Assembly (NCBI RefSeq): GCF_001553685.1
Contig: NZ_CP014264.1
Location: 1,186,001 to 1,250,000 of the forward strand
From: Streptococcus sp. oral taxon 431
GTDB lineage: Bacteria; Bacillota; Bacilli; Lactobacillales; Streptococcaceae
Direction of reading: 5' to 3'
DNA: 64,000 nt
A model generated the notes under the pieces. That model was not told the DNA's origin. It saw only the letters and a list, made by a program, of their open reading frames with translations, and did no database searches. A program made the position numbers and the translations under genes. Positions 44,224 through 52,303 of the stretch are shown one piece after another (positions within the stretch are counted from its first letter, which is position 1; the number at the start of each line of letters is the position of its first letter).

Positions 44224-44610
44224 TTAAGTTTCTTCCAGATAAATTTTGACCGCTTGGTATTCCTGTTCTTTAGCATAGGCAAACACCTCTGAAGCTCTAA
44301 TGTAATCAAAAATATTTTCCTCTAAATCTTCATCCCAGATTGATTCATGAAATATTTCATTCTCTTGACTTGCTTCATAGAAAATATCAAGGTGAACTTG
44401 ATAAAACTCTTCATCTTCATTTGGAGCTTATCTTACTAAGGATAGTTGAAACATTGGCTTATCAGATATAGCTGTAAATGTCCCTGTTTCAAATAAAATC
44501 ATCTCATCCTCAATAGGCTCACGACACAAGTCTTCAAAGATTGCTACCATTTCCTCTAAGGGCATCTTATCGGTGATTCTTTCTCTTAAAAATTCAAGTG
44601 ATTGCTTCAT
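44224..44610 (-). pseudogene. Hypothetical gene split by an in-frame TAA
   Basis: From the ATG at 44610 60 codons are open (MKQSLEFLRERITDKMPLEE to FQLSLVR), then TAA at 44428-44430. The same frame continues for 67 more codons (APNEDEEFYQVHLDIFYEAS to AVKIYLEET) to TAA at 44224. Composition and acidity are continuous across the stop, so this was a single 128-codon gene. Either a nonsense mutation, a sequence error, or read-through. Family not recognised. Confidence 0.7.
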
Positions 44611-44655
44611 ATTGCTCCTCTTTCTACATGTTTACCATTAGAAACTGACTAAAAA

Positions 44656-45066
44656 TTAAAAGTAACCTATAACTCTAATAATCTCTATAAAATAGTATAT
44701 ACCTATCGCGATAGCTATCATAATTGCTAGAACAACTAAACCAATGATAATCCTTGCCCAGATATGCCTTTGTGCCTGTTCAATGACAAAAGCACTAAGA
44801 GACGCGAACGATAATCCAAAAGCTAGAAAAATAGATATTGCCCAAACAAACGGAATAACTATCATCCATGGATATGGAAATGGTTGGCCGACTGGATGAT
44901 TTTCTAAAATAAAATAAGTAATAATCGCAACTAGATACAAAAAAATATTCACGATATATAAATATTTAAAAACCTGACGTCTATGAACGAATACCATCAA
45001 TCCTAAGACGAAAATCATGATAAGGGGGATGAAAAGACGCCCCCAAATAAAACTGTCATTAAACAT
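44656..45066 (-). CDS. Small four-helix membrane protein
   Basis: 136 aa with four hydrophobic segments (about 6-26, 34-53, 68-95, 105-130) and an HRRQVFK loop. No catalytic motif. AGGAG-like site precedes the ATG. Unknown function, part of the run of small genes; membrane immunity is one possibility. Confidence 0.65.
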   Translation of the reverse strand: MFNDSFIWGRLFIPLIMIFVLGLMVFVHRRQVFKYLYIVNIFLYLVAIITYFILENHPVGQPFPYPWMIVIPFVWAISIFLAFGLSFASLSAFVIEQAQRHIWARIIIGLVVLAIMIAIAIGIYYFIEIIRVIGYF

Positions 45067-45136
45067 AGCTAACTCCTATATCTTATGCAAAATCAATTTC
45101 AACTACCAATGCTGCAATTTACTAATCTGGTCTCCC

Positions 45137-45439
45137 TTATTCCTGATGATTCCAAAGATATTTTTCTGAATGACACCAGCCAGAAATATAGTCTAGCATT
45201 TCTGCAAACCACTCTTTTATCATTCCATCTTGTAAGCTGTCATAGTATGTAAAAAATCTCTCATAAACTTGTGTCTCCTTCATACCTAGATGATGGATTT
45301 TCCTTAAAAGATCATACCCTAACTCCGCATATTCTTGATAATTTTCAGCTATAACCTGATTCGAATATTCGATTATTTGAAGAAATAAGCTCTCAAATTC
45401 AGTCAACTTTCTCACCTCTGATCTAGCTTTTGACTCCAT
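45137..45439 (-). CDS. Hypothetical helical protein
   Basis: 100 aa, helical and amphipathic, aromatic-rich (YERFFTYYDSLQDGMIKEWF; ISGWCHSEKYLWNHQE). No signal peptide. Ends close to two other small genes on the same strand. Family not recognised. Confidence 0.6.
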   Translation of the reverse strand: MESKARSEVRKLTEFESLFLQIIEYSNQVIAENYQEYAELGYDLLRKIHHLGMKETQVYERFFTYYDSLQDGMIKEWFAEMLDYISGWCHSEKYLWNHQE

Positions 45440-45514
45440 AAAATAACTAATCTTAACTTGGAAAAATCCTATTAAAAAATAGAATTCCTACACCCTTTAT
45501 TATACTACATTAAC

Positions 45515-45558
45515 AGAAAAAAGACTGAACCAGATGGCTTTCAGCTTGGTTTCAGTCT
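45515..45558 (-). terminator. Intrinsic terminator
   Basis: AGACTGAACCA (45522-45532) pairs with TGGTTTCAGTCT (45547-45558) with one bulged base. T6 follows on the minus strand. It ends transcripts from the 45.6-46.6 kb genes. Confidence 0.8.
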
Positions 45559-45664
45559 AGATCTTTTTGATAATCAGAATAGCCGCTGTAAGGACGTCTA
45601 TCCCAAAATTAATTCCATGTAAAAGGGTTAATAAATACATATGCTTGGCAGCTATGGAAATCAT
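45557..45664 (-). CDS. Possible 35-aa hydrophobic peptide
   Basis: ATG at 45664 with AGGAG 5 nt upstream; 35 codons (MISIAAKHMYLLTLLHGINF then a second hydrophobic stretch ending IIKKI). Two short hydrophobic stretches and a basic end resemble small membrane peptides. The stop codon overlaps the terminator stem. It could equally be a fragment of a lost membrane protein. Confidence 0.45.
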   Translation of the reverse strand: MISIAAKHMYLLTLLHGINFGIDVLTAAILIIKKI

Positions 45665-45696
45665 AAAATCTCCTAAGAACTAACCTGGCTCATCTT

Positions 45697-46104
45697 TTAA
45701 TCTAACTTGATAGTTTCAGAAAGGATAATTGCCCCAGTACCACTGACATCAAAAAATCCCACATCATGTTTTAAGGCTAACATGAGCATTGTATTATATG
45801 CTGCTTCTGCTTGTGTCCATACAAATCCTGCATAGATAAAATTCTTACCAATACTATAGTCAGTAAAACGACTTTCCAGCTCTTGGTCATTCTCTAAAGC
45901 ATCATCCAAATCAAAGTCACCATTCATAGGAGGAAATAGTTTTATCATGTCCAGAAACCAACTTTTTAGTTTGCTTGAACTAACTTCAATTGAATCATAA
46001 TCGTGGTCTTCCTTCCACTCCACTTGCTCCTCATACCATTCTAAAAATTCAGCTTTACTAGCTGGTGCGATTGATTTCTCAAATACTACTAAATCATAAG
46101 ACAT
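45697..46104 (-). CDS. Hypothetical protein (MSYDLVVFE-type)
   Basis: 135 aa from MSYDLVVFEKSIAPASK at 46104, where AGAAAGG precedes; the longer frame to 46131 includes that site. The N-terminal pattern followed by WYEEQVEWKEDHDYDS and LKSWFLDMIKLFPPMNGDFD recurs in many bacteria among immunity genes. The strongly acidic, soluble product fits that role. No enzyme motif. Confidence 0.65.
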   Translation of the reverse strand: MSYDLVVFEKSIAPASKAEFLEWYEEQVEWKEDHDYDSIEVSSSKLKSWFLDMIKLFPPMNGDFDLDDALENDQELESRFTDYSIGKNFIYAGFVWTQAEAAYNTMLMLALKHDVGFFDVSGTGAIILSETIKLD

Positions 46105-46166
46105 AGCTATACCTTTCTCTTTTATTATCATTACGCATATTTTCTCAATATCCTATACAGCTTCTC

Positions 46167-46592
46167 TCAGCTATGCAAACTTTCAATCACGATTAAAACT
46201 AGAGATTGGGGATTGATTTCAAAACCATCAGCTGTAATTCTGTCATTAAAATACTTGACCGCTTGATCATGATCAAGAAAACGATTGCTACTAAGATACT
46301 GTTCAATCTCATCCAAGAGAAAAGCACTTTCTTTTAAAGATTTATCTTCAAAACCATTCGCATAATGGATGCTCTTCATCATTCGTTTGAGCTTAGTTTT
46401 AGGATAGCATTCTTTAAGTTTATCCCTTAAAGAAAGAACAAGATCCTCAAAGGAATGACTTTCCATATCATCCTCTAACAAACCTGCTATTATATTCTTT
46501 TTATACATATATTCGATTAGTTCCTTCAAAGCCTGTTTCAGGACAAGATTGCTTTCTTTAGAATTTGGTGTCATATAAAATTCTTTATCCAT
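46167..46592 (-). CDS. Hypothetical helical protein
   Basis: 141 aa from MDKEFYMTPNSKES at 46592 (a GTG four codons upstream is an alternative). All helical: LVLKQALKELIEYMYKKNII, DEIEQYLSSNRFLDHDQAVK. No signal peptide. Same-strand neighbours at short distance. Not recognised. Confidence 0.6.
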   Translation of the reverse strand: MDKEFYMTPNSKESNLVLKQALKELIEYMYKKNIIAGLLEDDMESHSFEDLVLSLRDKLKECYPKTKLKRMMKSIHYANGFEDKSLKESAFLLDEIEQYLSSNRFLDHDQAVKYFNDRITADGFEINPQSLVLIVIESLHS

Positions 46593-46691
46593 TATCTTTC
46601 TCACTAAATATATAAAAAATTATGATTTCCCACAAAAATATTTCAGTAAACTTTTTAAAAGCAAGCATTTTCAATTTGCAGCTCACCTTCT

Positions 46692-46934
46692 TCAGAAATT
46701 TTCATGAGTAACTTCTTCAAAATAGTCATCCAGATGATGGTAAATATGCATTTCTTCCTCTGAACCACCTTGTAAAACTGCAACTACCTTCACTTTATCA
46801 TCATTGACAAATACGAAATTATGTTCACCAAAATAAGCCTGATAACCCTTATCAACTAAGGTCCAGAGTTCATCTTTTTTAAAAATGAAAATATCATTTT
46901 TCACTAGATAGGTTTTCCCGATTTCCATTTTCAT
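46692..46934 (-). CDS. Hypothetical protein
   Basis: 80 aa from MKMEIGKTYLVKNDIFIF at 46934, behind AAGGAG; the upstream extension to 47018 lies before this site and is rejected. Strand-rich (WTLVDKGYQAYFGEHNFVFV; KVKVVAVLQGG) with an acidic tail. Not recognised; likely an immunity-sized soluble protein. Confidence 0.6.
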   Translation of the reverse strand: MKMEIGKTYLVKNDIFIFKKDELWTLVDKGYQAYFGEHNFVFVNDDKVKVVAVLQGGSEEEMHIYHHLDDYFEEVTHENF

Positions 46935-47038
46935 AATGCCCTTTCTCCTTAAGAAAGCAGATAGTGCTAGAGGTTTTCCTTTACTGTTCAAGCTGCCTAC
47001 GCAAGTAGTATCATACACTCACAAGGAACTTTGAGTGA

Positions 47039-47605
47039 CTATTGAATATCTTCCATTGCTTCTTTAATATATCCTTCTACATCTTCATTCTCTACAAACA
47101 GCGGGTCTAAGTGACACAAGAAATGCCAATCTTGAGTGCATTTTTTTCTGTAGACAATCGCCTCACCGTCTTCACTTCCAAAATAGCTTCTGTCGACTCC
47201 ATATCCACTGCCTTCTAAAAAGTCTTTTGCCTGATGATACTTGATTTCTCTTGCTTCGATATAAGCTTTGACTTCATCATTATTAACGACATAGGCATCG
47301 ACTTTTGTAGCTCCTTCAATCACTTTATCGTTTTTAACCGATAGATTCGAAATCTCTTTCCAAATAATGTCCACATTTTCTTCGGGTTCAAACGAGAATC
47401 TAGATAAAGGGACAATATTTCCATTGAAGACAATCTCCATATAATCCGGCAAGTTTGTAGGATTAAAAAATTCCACTTCAAACCCATCTTCTGTTTCTAA
47501 CGTATAGCCAGGGATTTGAGCTACAAAGGCTTTCCCTTCTTCTAAAGAATCAAAAGCGACTAAATCTTTTGAATAATTGTTTTGGTACAATTCCAATATA
47601 ACCAT
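47039..47605 (-). CDS. Hypothetical acidic protein with paralogous fragment at 60300
   Basis: 188 aa, very acidic, soluble. The first 50 residues (LYQNNYSKDLVAFDSLEEGK, FVAQIPGYTLETEDG) are shared with the 57-aa gene at 60300. A central VDAYVVNNDEVKAYIEAREI and C-terminal WHFLCHLDPLFVENEDVEGY stand out. Family not recognised; an immunity role is guessed from context. Confidence 0.65.
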   Translation of the reverse strand: MVILELYQNNYSKDLVAFDSLEEGKAFVAQIPGYTLETEDGFEVEFFNPTNLPDYMEIVFNGNIVPLSRFSFEPEENVDIIWKEISNLSVKNDKVIEGATKVDAYVVNNDEVKAYIEAREIKYHQAKDFLEGSGYGVDRSYFGSEDGEAIVYRKKCTQDWHFLCHLDPLFVENEDVEGYIKEAMEDIQ

Positions 47606-47720
47606 CTATCATCCTCTAATCTTAACTGTTTCTATTAATTCTGATCATTTTTACGTTATTACTCATTCTCAGGTGGTACTACTGTTGAAAAATAAAAGTA
47701 AGACATTAAATTTTGTCAAT

Positions 47721-47882
47721 CTACTTCTTAAACTTTAATTCAAGTATTTTATTATAACCTTCATAAAAACGATCTCTTGTTACCACTTCACCTGGATATT
47801 TCTCTTCTAGAAGTTCATAAATTTCAATTGGTCTAACCCCTTCTTCCGCCAAATCTTGAAGGAATGGACTGCATAGCCTCAT
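47721..47882 (-). CDS. Small hypothetical protein
   Basis: 53 aa from the ATG at 47882: FLQDLAEEGVRPIEIYELLE then VTRDRFYEGYNK and KFKK. AAGGTGAG stands directly before the ATG, which is rather close. The helix-turn-helix-like composition suggests a short regulatory or structural peptide. A 20-codon frame just upstream (MKKSTYNLLTKIPIYGVLLK) ends before it. The pair may be the two halves of one broken gene. Confidence 0.45.
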   Translation of the reverse strand: MRLCSPFLQDLAEEGVRPIEIYELLEEKYPGEVVTRDRFYEGYNKILELKFKK

Positions 47883-48047
47883 CTCACCTTTACTCGATTA
47901 TTTTAATAAAACTCCGTATATAGGAATCTTAGTTAATAGATTATAGGTACTCTTTTTCATAATATTTATCTCCCACATAAACTTGGATTAATTAGCAAGC
48001 CTACTTGACAAAATGATGCTGCTCATAGCTTGACTTAATTTTAGAAA

Positions 48048-48079
48048 AGAGGCCAGTAACAAACTTAAGCCCAGCCTCT
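48048..48079 (-). terminator. Intrinsic terminator after the 166-aa gene
   Basis: AGAGGC (48048-48053) and GCCTCT (48074-48079) with a 20-nt loop, followed by TTTTC on the minus strand. Confidence 0.6.
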
Positions 48080-48086
48080 TAGATAA

Positions 48087-48587
48087 TCATTTTTCTTTGT
48101 AGCAAATAATGTATGCTTTGATGAAATCACTACCCACGACAATGGTTAACGGAACACTCAAAACAACTTCATCAGTTTTGCCATTCTCATACTCTTGTCT
48201 TTCTTCAGGAGAGTATAGGTACATAGCTATTGAATAGGTGTTCCCAGCCTCCAAGTCAAGAGCCATACTGATATTTTCTGATTTGATATTGATTGTTTGA
48301 TTCAGTCGAGTCTCAGTCGTTTTATAAACGCCCTCAATTGTATATCTCCCTTGAACTAAAGCAACTACCTTTTCTAGGTTTTCTCCAGTTATTGGATTAA
48401 AGTCAGCAAGATTCTGTCCGTTAATTTTAGTTTTTGAACAGTATAAATGAACAACAGCTTTATCACTATTATCACTAACAAAGCTAACAGCTTTTTTCTT
48501 TCTATTGCTATATACAATCATAAATCCAACAAAAAGCAAGAGCCAAAGGACAAGAAAAAATACAATAATATAAGTTGATTTCATCAT
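48087..48587 (-). CDS. Membrane-anchored hypothetical protein
   Basis: 166 aa. One N-terminal membrane helix (about 4-26) then a basic stop-transfer NRKKKA. The strand-rich outer or inner domain has VVHLYCSKTKINGQNL, EGVYKTTETRLNQTINI and GNTYSIAMYLYSPEER. AGGAG before two adjacent ATGs. Promoter TTGCTT-17-TATAAT. Family not recognised. Confidence 0.7.
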   Translation of the reverse strand: MMKSTYIIVFFLVLWLLLFVGFMIVYSNRKKKAVSFVSDNSDKAVVHLYCSKTKINGQNLADFNPITGENLEKVVALVQGRYTIEGVYKTTETRLNQTINIKSENISMALDLEAGNTYSIAMYLYSPEERQEYENGKTDEVVLSVPLTIVVGSDFIKAYIICYKEK

Positions 48588-48620
48588 ATATCTCCTATAT
48601 TTTCTTTACTTTTCAACTAC

Positions 48621-48649
48621 ATTATAGCACCAATCATTGAACAAAGCAA
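48621..48649 (-). promoter_or_regulatory. Promoter of the 166-aa gene
   Basis: Minus strand TTGCTT (48644-48649), 17-bp spacer, TATAAT (48621-48626) with extended TGC. Confidence 0.7.
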
Positions 48650-48800
48650 AAAGATATACTAAATGCAAGTAATTGTTTTGGGACTTCTCTTTCAACTCCT
48701 TTTTGTCATCTTAAAATAGGTGTTTCTACAAGCATTTTTAATTATATTAACTGTATGAGGTCGATAGAAAAATCGTTAATCTATAATTTTTATAAAGCGC

Positions 48801-48831
48801 TTGCTCATGACCTTGCGTCATGATGTATAAT
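48801..48831 (+). promoter_or_regulatory. MerR-type promoter/operator of the exporter operon
   Basis: TTGCTC (48801-48806) and TATAAT (48826-48831) are 19 bp apart, the long spacer typical of MerR-activated promoters. The perfect inverted repeat TCATGAC-CTTGC-GTCATGA (48805-48823) sits in the spacer. Autoregulation by the first gene is expected. Confidence 0.85.
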
Positions 48832-48852
48832 ATATATTAGGAGGTGAGAATA

Positions 48853-49647
48853 ATGGCAAAATTCAGAGCAATCCCTGAAGGTTTTATGACAGTTGGGGAA
48901 GTCGCAAAGAAAATGGGAGTTACAGTCCGTACTCTACAATACTACGATAAAGAAGAATTGCTTTCTCCATCTGCAGAAAGTGAGGGGGGACGTAGGCTTT
49001 ATACCGATAAAGATCTAGTCGTGCTTCATCAGATTATATCCTTGAAATCACTTGGTTTTTCTCTGAAGGACATAAAGGGGCGTTTGAACTCTTTGAAAAC
49101 TCCAGCTGAAGTTGCAAATGCTCTTACAGAGCAAGCAGATGATATTCGCCAAAAAATAGAACAGCTTCAGGCATCATTGTCAGAAATAGAGCAGTTAAAA
49201 GTTGAAGTTTTACAAATACAGACGGTTGACTTTAAAAAGTATGCAGATATTATTGTCAATTTACAAATGAAGAATGAATCTTACTCTCTGATTAAACGTT
49301 TTGATGATGATACGCTGGATCACATACGCAGTCGATTTGACAAGAAAAGCGGACTAGACTTTATGGACAGATTTAATCGCCTAAGTGATGAGATTGTGCG
49401 TCTCCAAAAAGAAAAGGTGCCAGCTGAAAGTGAACAGTGCCAACAAGTTGTACAAGAATACTGGAGCTTGATCATGGAGTTTACAAATGGAGATATGACT
49501 ATGCTTCCGAAGTTGATGGCAGTCGGTAATATTGATATCGCTACTAACGCTTGGGAGGAAAAGCAAAAAATCGTTAACTCATATTTAGAGCCCGCTTTGA
49601 AAGTTTATTTTTCAAGACTTGGAACCAATCCCTTTGAGGAGGTGTAG
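48853..49647 (+). CDS. MerR family regulator with TipAS-like ligand domain
   Basis: 264 aa from the ATG at 48853 (GGAGG 8 nt upstream). Winged helix at 10-80 (MTVGEVAKKMGVTVRTLQYY), a coiled coil at 85-125 (ALTEQADDIRQKIEQLQASL), then a helical C-terminal domain of about 130 residues resembling the TipAS antibiotic-recognition domain. Such regulators bind hydrophobic drugs and switch on exporters. It heads a three-gene operon with an ABC ATPase and permease. Confidence 0.9.
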   Translation: MAKFRAIPEGFMTVGEVAKKMGVTVRTLQYYDKEELLSPSAESEGGRRLYTDKDLVVLHQIISLKSLGFSLKDIKGRLNSLKTPAEVANALTEQADDIRQKIEQLQASLSEIEQLKVEVLQIQTVDFKKYADIIVNLQMKNESYSLIKRFDDDTLDHIRSRFDKKSGLDFMDRFNRLSDEIVRLQKEKVPAESEQCQQVVQEYWSLIMEFTNGDMTMLPKLMAVGNIDIATNAWEEKQKIVNSYLEPALKVYFSRLGTNPFEEV

Positions 49648-49649
49648 CC

Positions 49650-50465
49650 ATGAAATACGCAATAGAGGTTCGTGAACTAAATAAAAATTACGGCTGTCAT
49701 GGGGTCCTAAAAGGTCTTAATTTTCAAATCGTAAAGGGAGAAATTTTCGCTTTACTTGGTGTGAATGGTGCTGGGAAAACAACAACGCTTGAATGTATCG
49801 AAGGACTGAGAAAATATGATGGAGGCACTATTGTTGTAAACGGCAAAATGGGAATTCAATTGCAGTCATCTTCTTTGCCTGCTCATATTAAACCTATGGA
49901 AGCGATAAAGCTCTTTGCGAAATGGAATCAAACAAAAATTGATGATAATATGCTTAAAGCTCTGAAAATAAAAGAAATTGAGAAATCACAATATCTGCAA
50001 TTATCCACAGGACAAAAAAGAAGACTACATCTCGCACTTGCACTTATCGGAAATCCCGATATTATTTTCCTTGATGAACCGACAGCGGGACTTGATGTTG
50101 AAGCAAGACTAGCCCTCCACGAACAAATACGAAAGCTTAAATCACAAGGGAAAACAATCGTTTTAGCAAGTCATGATATGGCTGAAGTTGAGACCTTATG
50201 TGACCGCATTGCTATCTTGAACAGTGGAAAGATTGTCTTTTGTGGCACTCCTTCAGAACTGACAGACAAGGTTGGAAGAAGATATTATATCCATTTGAAG
50301 ACTCAAGAAGCAGAGAAGTCTTTTGAAACGACTAATATTGAGGATACCTTAATTTCATTATTGAATGAATGCAAGCAGAAAAAAATCCAGATATTGGATA
50401 TTAAGGTTGATCGTGGCACCTTGGAACAGCATTTCATCAAAATGGCAAGGAGGGAATCAGAATGA
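49650..50465 (+). CDS. ABC transporter ATP-binding protein
   Basis: 271 aa. Walker A GVNGAGKTTT, signature LSTGQKRRLHLAL, Walker B IIFLDEPTAGLD, H-loop SHDMAEVE. A C-terminal extension of about 55 aa is typical of drug-export ATPases (DrrA/CcmA-like). GAGGAGG precedes the ATG within the MerR gene end, and it overlaps the permease by 4 nt. Together they form a two-component exporter. Confidence 0.93.
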   Translation: MKYAIEVRELNKNYGCHGVLKGLNFQIVKGEIFALLGVNGAGKTTTLECIEGLRKYDGGTIVVNGKMGIQLQSSSLPAHIKPMEAIKLFAKWNQTKIDDNMLKALKIKEIEKSQYLQLSTGQKRRLHLALALIGNPDIIFLDEPTAGLDVEARLALHEQIRKLKSQGKTIVLASHDMAEVETLCDRIAILNSGKIVFCGTPSELTDKVGRRYYIHLKTQEAEKSFETTNIEDTLISLLNECKQKKIQILDIKVDRGTLEQHFIKMARRESE

Positions 50466-51178
50466 ACTGTTTTCTATATAGTTTAGTATTACAGTGGAAA
50501 TTAGATATACGAAGCAAATCTCTCTTGGTTACTTTCTATATTGTACCGCTTGTTTTCTTTCTTATCATGGGTGGTATTTTTACTTCCGTTATGCCTGAGA
50601 TGGGAAGTACGCTCATACAATCTATGATAGTCATGAGTGTCTCAATGGGAGCCTTTCTTGGCTTGCCCCCTTCATTAGTTGAAATTTATGGAAGCGACAT
50701 TAAAAAAATTTATAATGCAAATGGAGTACCTATTTATTTAGGATTGCTAACTATGGTTCTCTCGGCTTTTGTCCATTTGATGATGACCAGCATTTTGATC
50801 CTGCTACTGGCCCCTATTTTATTTGAAGCAAGTCTGCCGACACAACTTCCCTTATTCTTTCTTGCGCTGTCCATCTACATGATTGTGTCATTATGTATTG
50901 GTAGTTTACTAGGGCTTACTTTAAAAAACCAAGCAAAGCTGACTATGATAGCGCAACTTGTATTTTTACCTTCAATTATGCTTTCGGGGATTATGTTTCC
51001 TATTAGCTTACTACCCGATTTTCTCCAAATATTAGGGCGAGTTTTCCCAGCTTATTGGGGATACCGTTTGATATTAGATAAAGGGCTTCGACTTGAAAAT
51101 CTATGGTATTTAATTCTGGTATCTTGTATTGCAGTAATGACTTGTATCCTCCTCTTGAATAAACAAAAATCTGAGTAA
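50462..51178 (+). CDS. ABC-2 type transporter permease
   Basis: 238 aa with six hydrophobic segments (about 20-40, 55-75, 95-120, 135-155, 165-185, 215-235). ABC-2 fold; LSGIMFPISLLPDFLQILGR is the re-entrant family block. Partner of the preceding ATPase. Likely exports a hydrophobic drug or peptide sensed by the MerR/TipAS regulator. Followed by a strong terminator. Confidence 0.9.
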   Translation: MNCFLYSLVLQWKLDIRSKSLLVTFYIVPLVFFLIMGGIFTSVMPEMGSTLIQSMIVMSVSMGAFLGLPPSLVEIYGSDIKKIYNANGVPIYLGLLTMVLSAFVHLMMTSILILLLAPILFEASLPTQLPLFFLALSIYMIVSLCIGSLLGLTLKNQAKLTMIAQLVFLPSIMLSGIMFPISLLPDFLQILGRVFPAYWGYRLILDKGLRLENLWYLILVSCIAVMTCILLLNKQKSE

Positions 51179-51227
51179 ATAACTGAATAGAGCAACATGA
51201 ATCCATGGCAACATTAACTTTAAAGAA

Positions 51228-51261
51228 AAAGCGACGAGATTGTTTCTTATCTCGTCGCTTT
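51228..51261 (+). terminator. Strong intrinsic terminator of the MerR-ABC operon
   Basis: A perfect 13-bp stem, AAAGCGACGAGAT with ATCTCGTCGCTTT, around an 8-nt loop. T5 lies a few bases later; an A-run upstream makes it potentially bidirectional. Confidence 0.85.
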
Positions 51262-51384
51262 GCTATTTTTCAGTGGTCAAGCTCATTATTTGGTTAAGTT
51301 TGTTTCTGCCTTTTCTTCTCAAAAGGTGATAACTCTTTACCCTAGTATTTGCTCAACTTCCTTAATCTTATTTTTCAGAGTTTA

Positions 51385-51402
51385 ATACTGACTAGTTAGT
51401 AT
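51385..51402. promoter_or_regulatory. Orphan TetR-like palindrome
   Basis: ATACT-G-ACTAGT-T-AGTAT is an 18-bp near-perfect palindrome of the type bound by TetR/QacR-like repressors. It lies just beyond the stop codon of the ADP-ribosylglycohydrolase gene, with no regulator gene beside it. Confidence 0.35.
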
Positions 51403-51405
51403 CCG

Positions 51406-52260
51406 TTATGATATCGAAACTTCTTTCTCCCATCGTCTAAGCACCTCTTTCAAAGGCTCATCTAGATAGCTAAAGGCCTTGTCCTTAATCCACTCAGGAA
51501 TTCCATAAGCTGCCTCGGCGATACTTCCTGTGATTGCAGCAAGAGTATCACTATCCCCACCAATAGAGATAGCATTTCTGATAGCATCTTCGAAGTCTGT
51601 ACTTTCAAGAAAGGCAATGATGGCTTGAGGTACCGTATTCTGGCAAGTTTCATTGAAACGATAAGTAGGACGAATTTCATCTAGTGTTTGAGAAAGATTA
51701 TATCCATACTCTTGCTCTATGTATTCCTTGATGCGTCTCTTGCACTCTATAGGGTTATCATTGATTGGTTGTTCATAATCCCCACAGTAACCTCCAAAGT
51801 AAAAGCGACACATAAAGATAGCATCAGCGGTTGCCATAGCTCCCTTGATACCTTCTGGATGATTATGAGTCACCTCTGCAGAGAGACGCGCGAGATTTCT
51901 ACTAGAAGGCCAAGTGCCTGTTCTGGCACAGAAGCCACAATCCATGACCCAAGCACATGGAGAAACACGCATGGCTGAGCCATTGCCAAAACTATTATAT
52001 GGTTCACGATCGTCGCCATCAACCCAATTACTAAATCTTGCACCGTAACCTGCATCTGGATACACCCTACTATATTTCTTCATAGCGTCAATAAAGTCAT
52101 CCTTCTGACCGCCATTCATAATTGCTTCTGCAACAGCACAGGTCATAACCGTATCATCAGTGAAAAAACAATCCTCACGAAATAATGGAAAATCCTTGGT
52201 TTTAATATTGTCCCATTCGTAAACAGAACCTACAATATCTCCAACTATTGCTCCTAGCAT
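51406..52260 (-). CDS. ADP-ribosylglycohydrolase family protein (DraG-like)
   Basis: 284 aa. Metal-binding motifs FFTDDTVMTCAVAEAIM near residue 35 and IGGDSDTLAAITGSIAEAAY near 235 are the DraG hallmark. It removes ADP-ribose from proteins or small molecules. No ADP-ribosyltransferase is seen nearby. The first 130 bp of the gene, including the binding site, are duplicated at 54354-54500 on the far side of the GntR-ABC cassette. Confidence 0.92.
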   Translation of the reverse strand: MLGAIVGDIVGSVYEWDNIKTKDFPLFREDCFFTDDTVMTCAVAEAIMNGGQKDDFIDAMKKYSRVYPDAGYGARFSNWVDGDDREPYNSFGNGSAMRVSPCAWVMDCGFCARTGTWPSSRNLARLSAEVTHNHPEGIKGAMATADAIFMCRFYFGGYCGDYEQPINDNPIECKRRIKEYIEQEYGYNLSQTLDEIRPTYRFNETCQNTVPQAIIAFLESTDFEDAIRNAISIGGDSDTLAAITGSIAEAAYGIPEWIKDKAFSYLDEPLKEVLRRWEKEVSIS

Positions 52261-52303
52261 AAGATTCCTCCTTTTAAGTTTTTATAATCCACTCTCAACT
52301 TCT

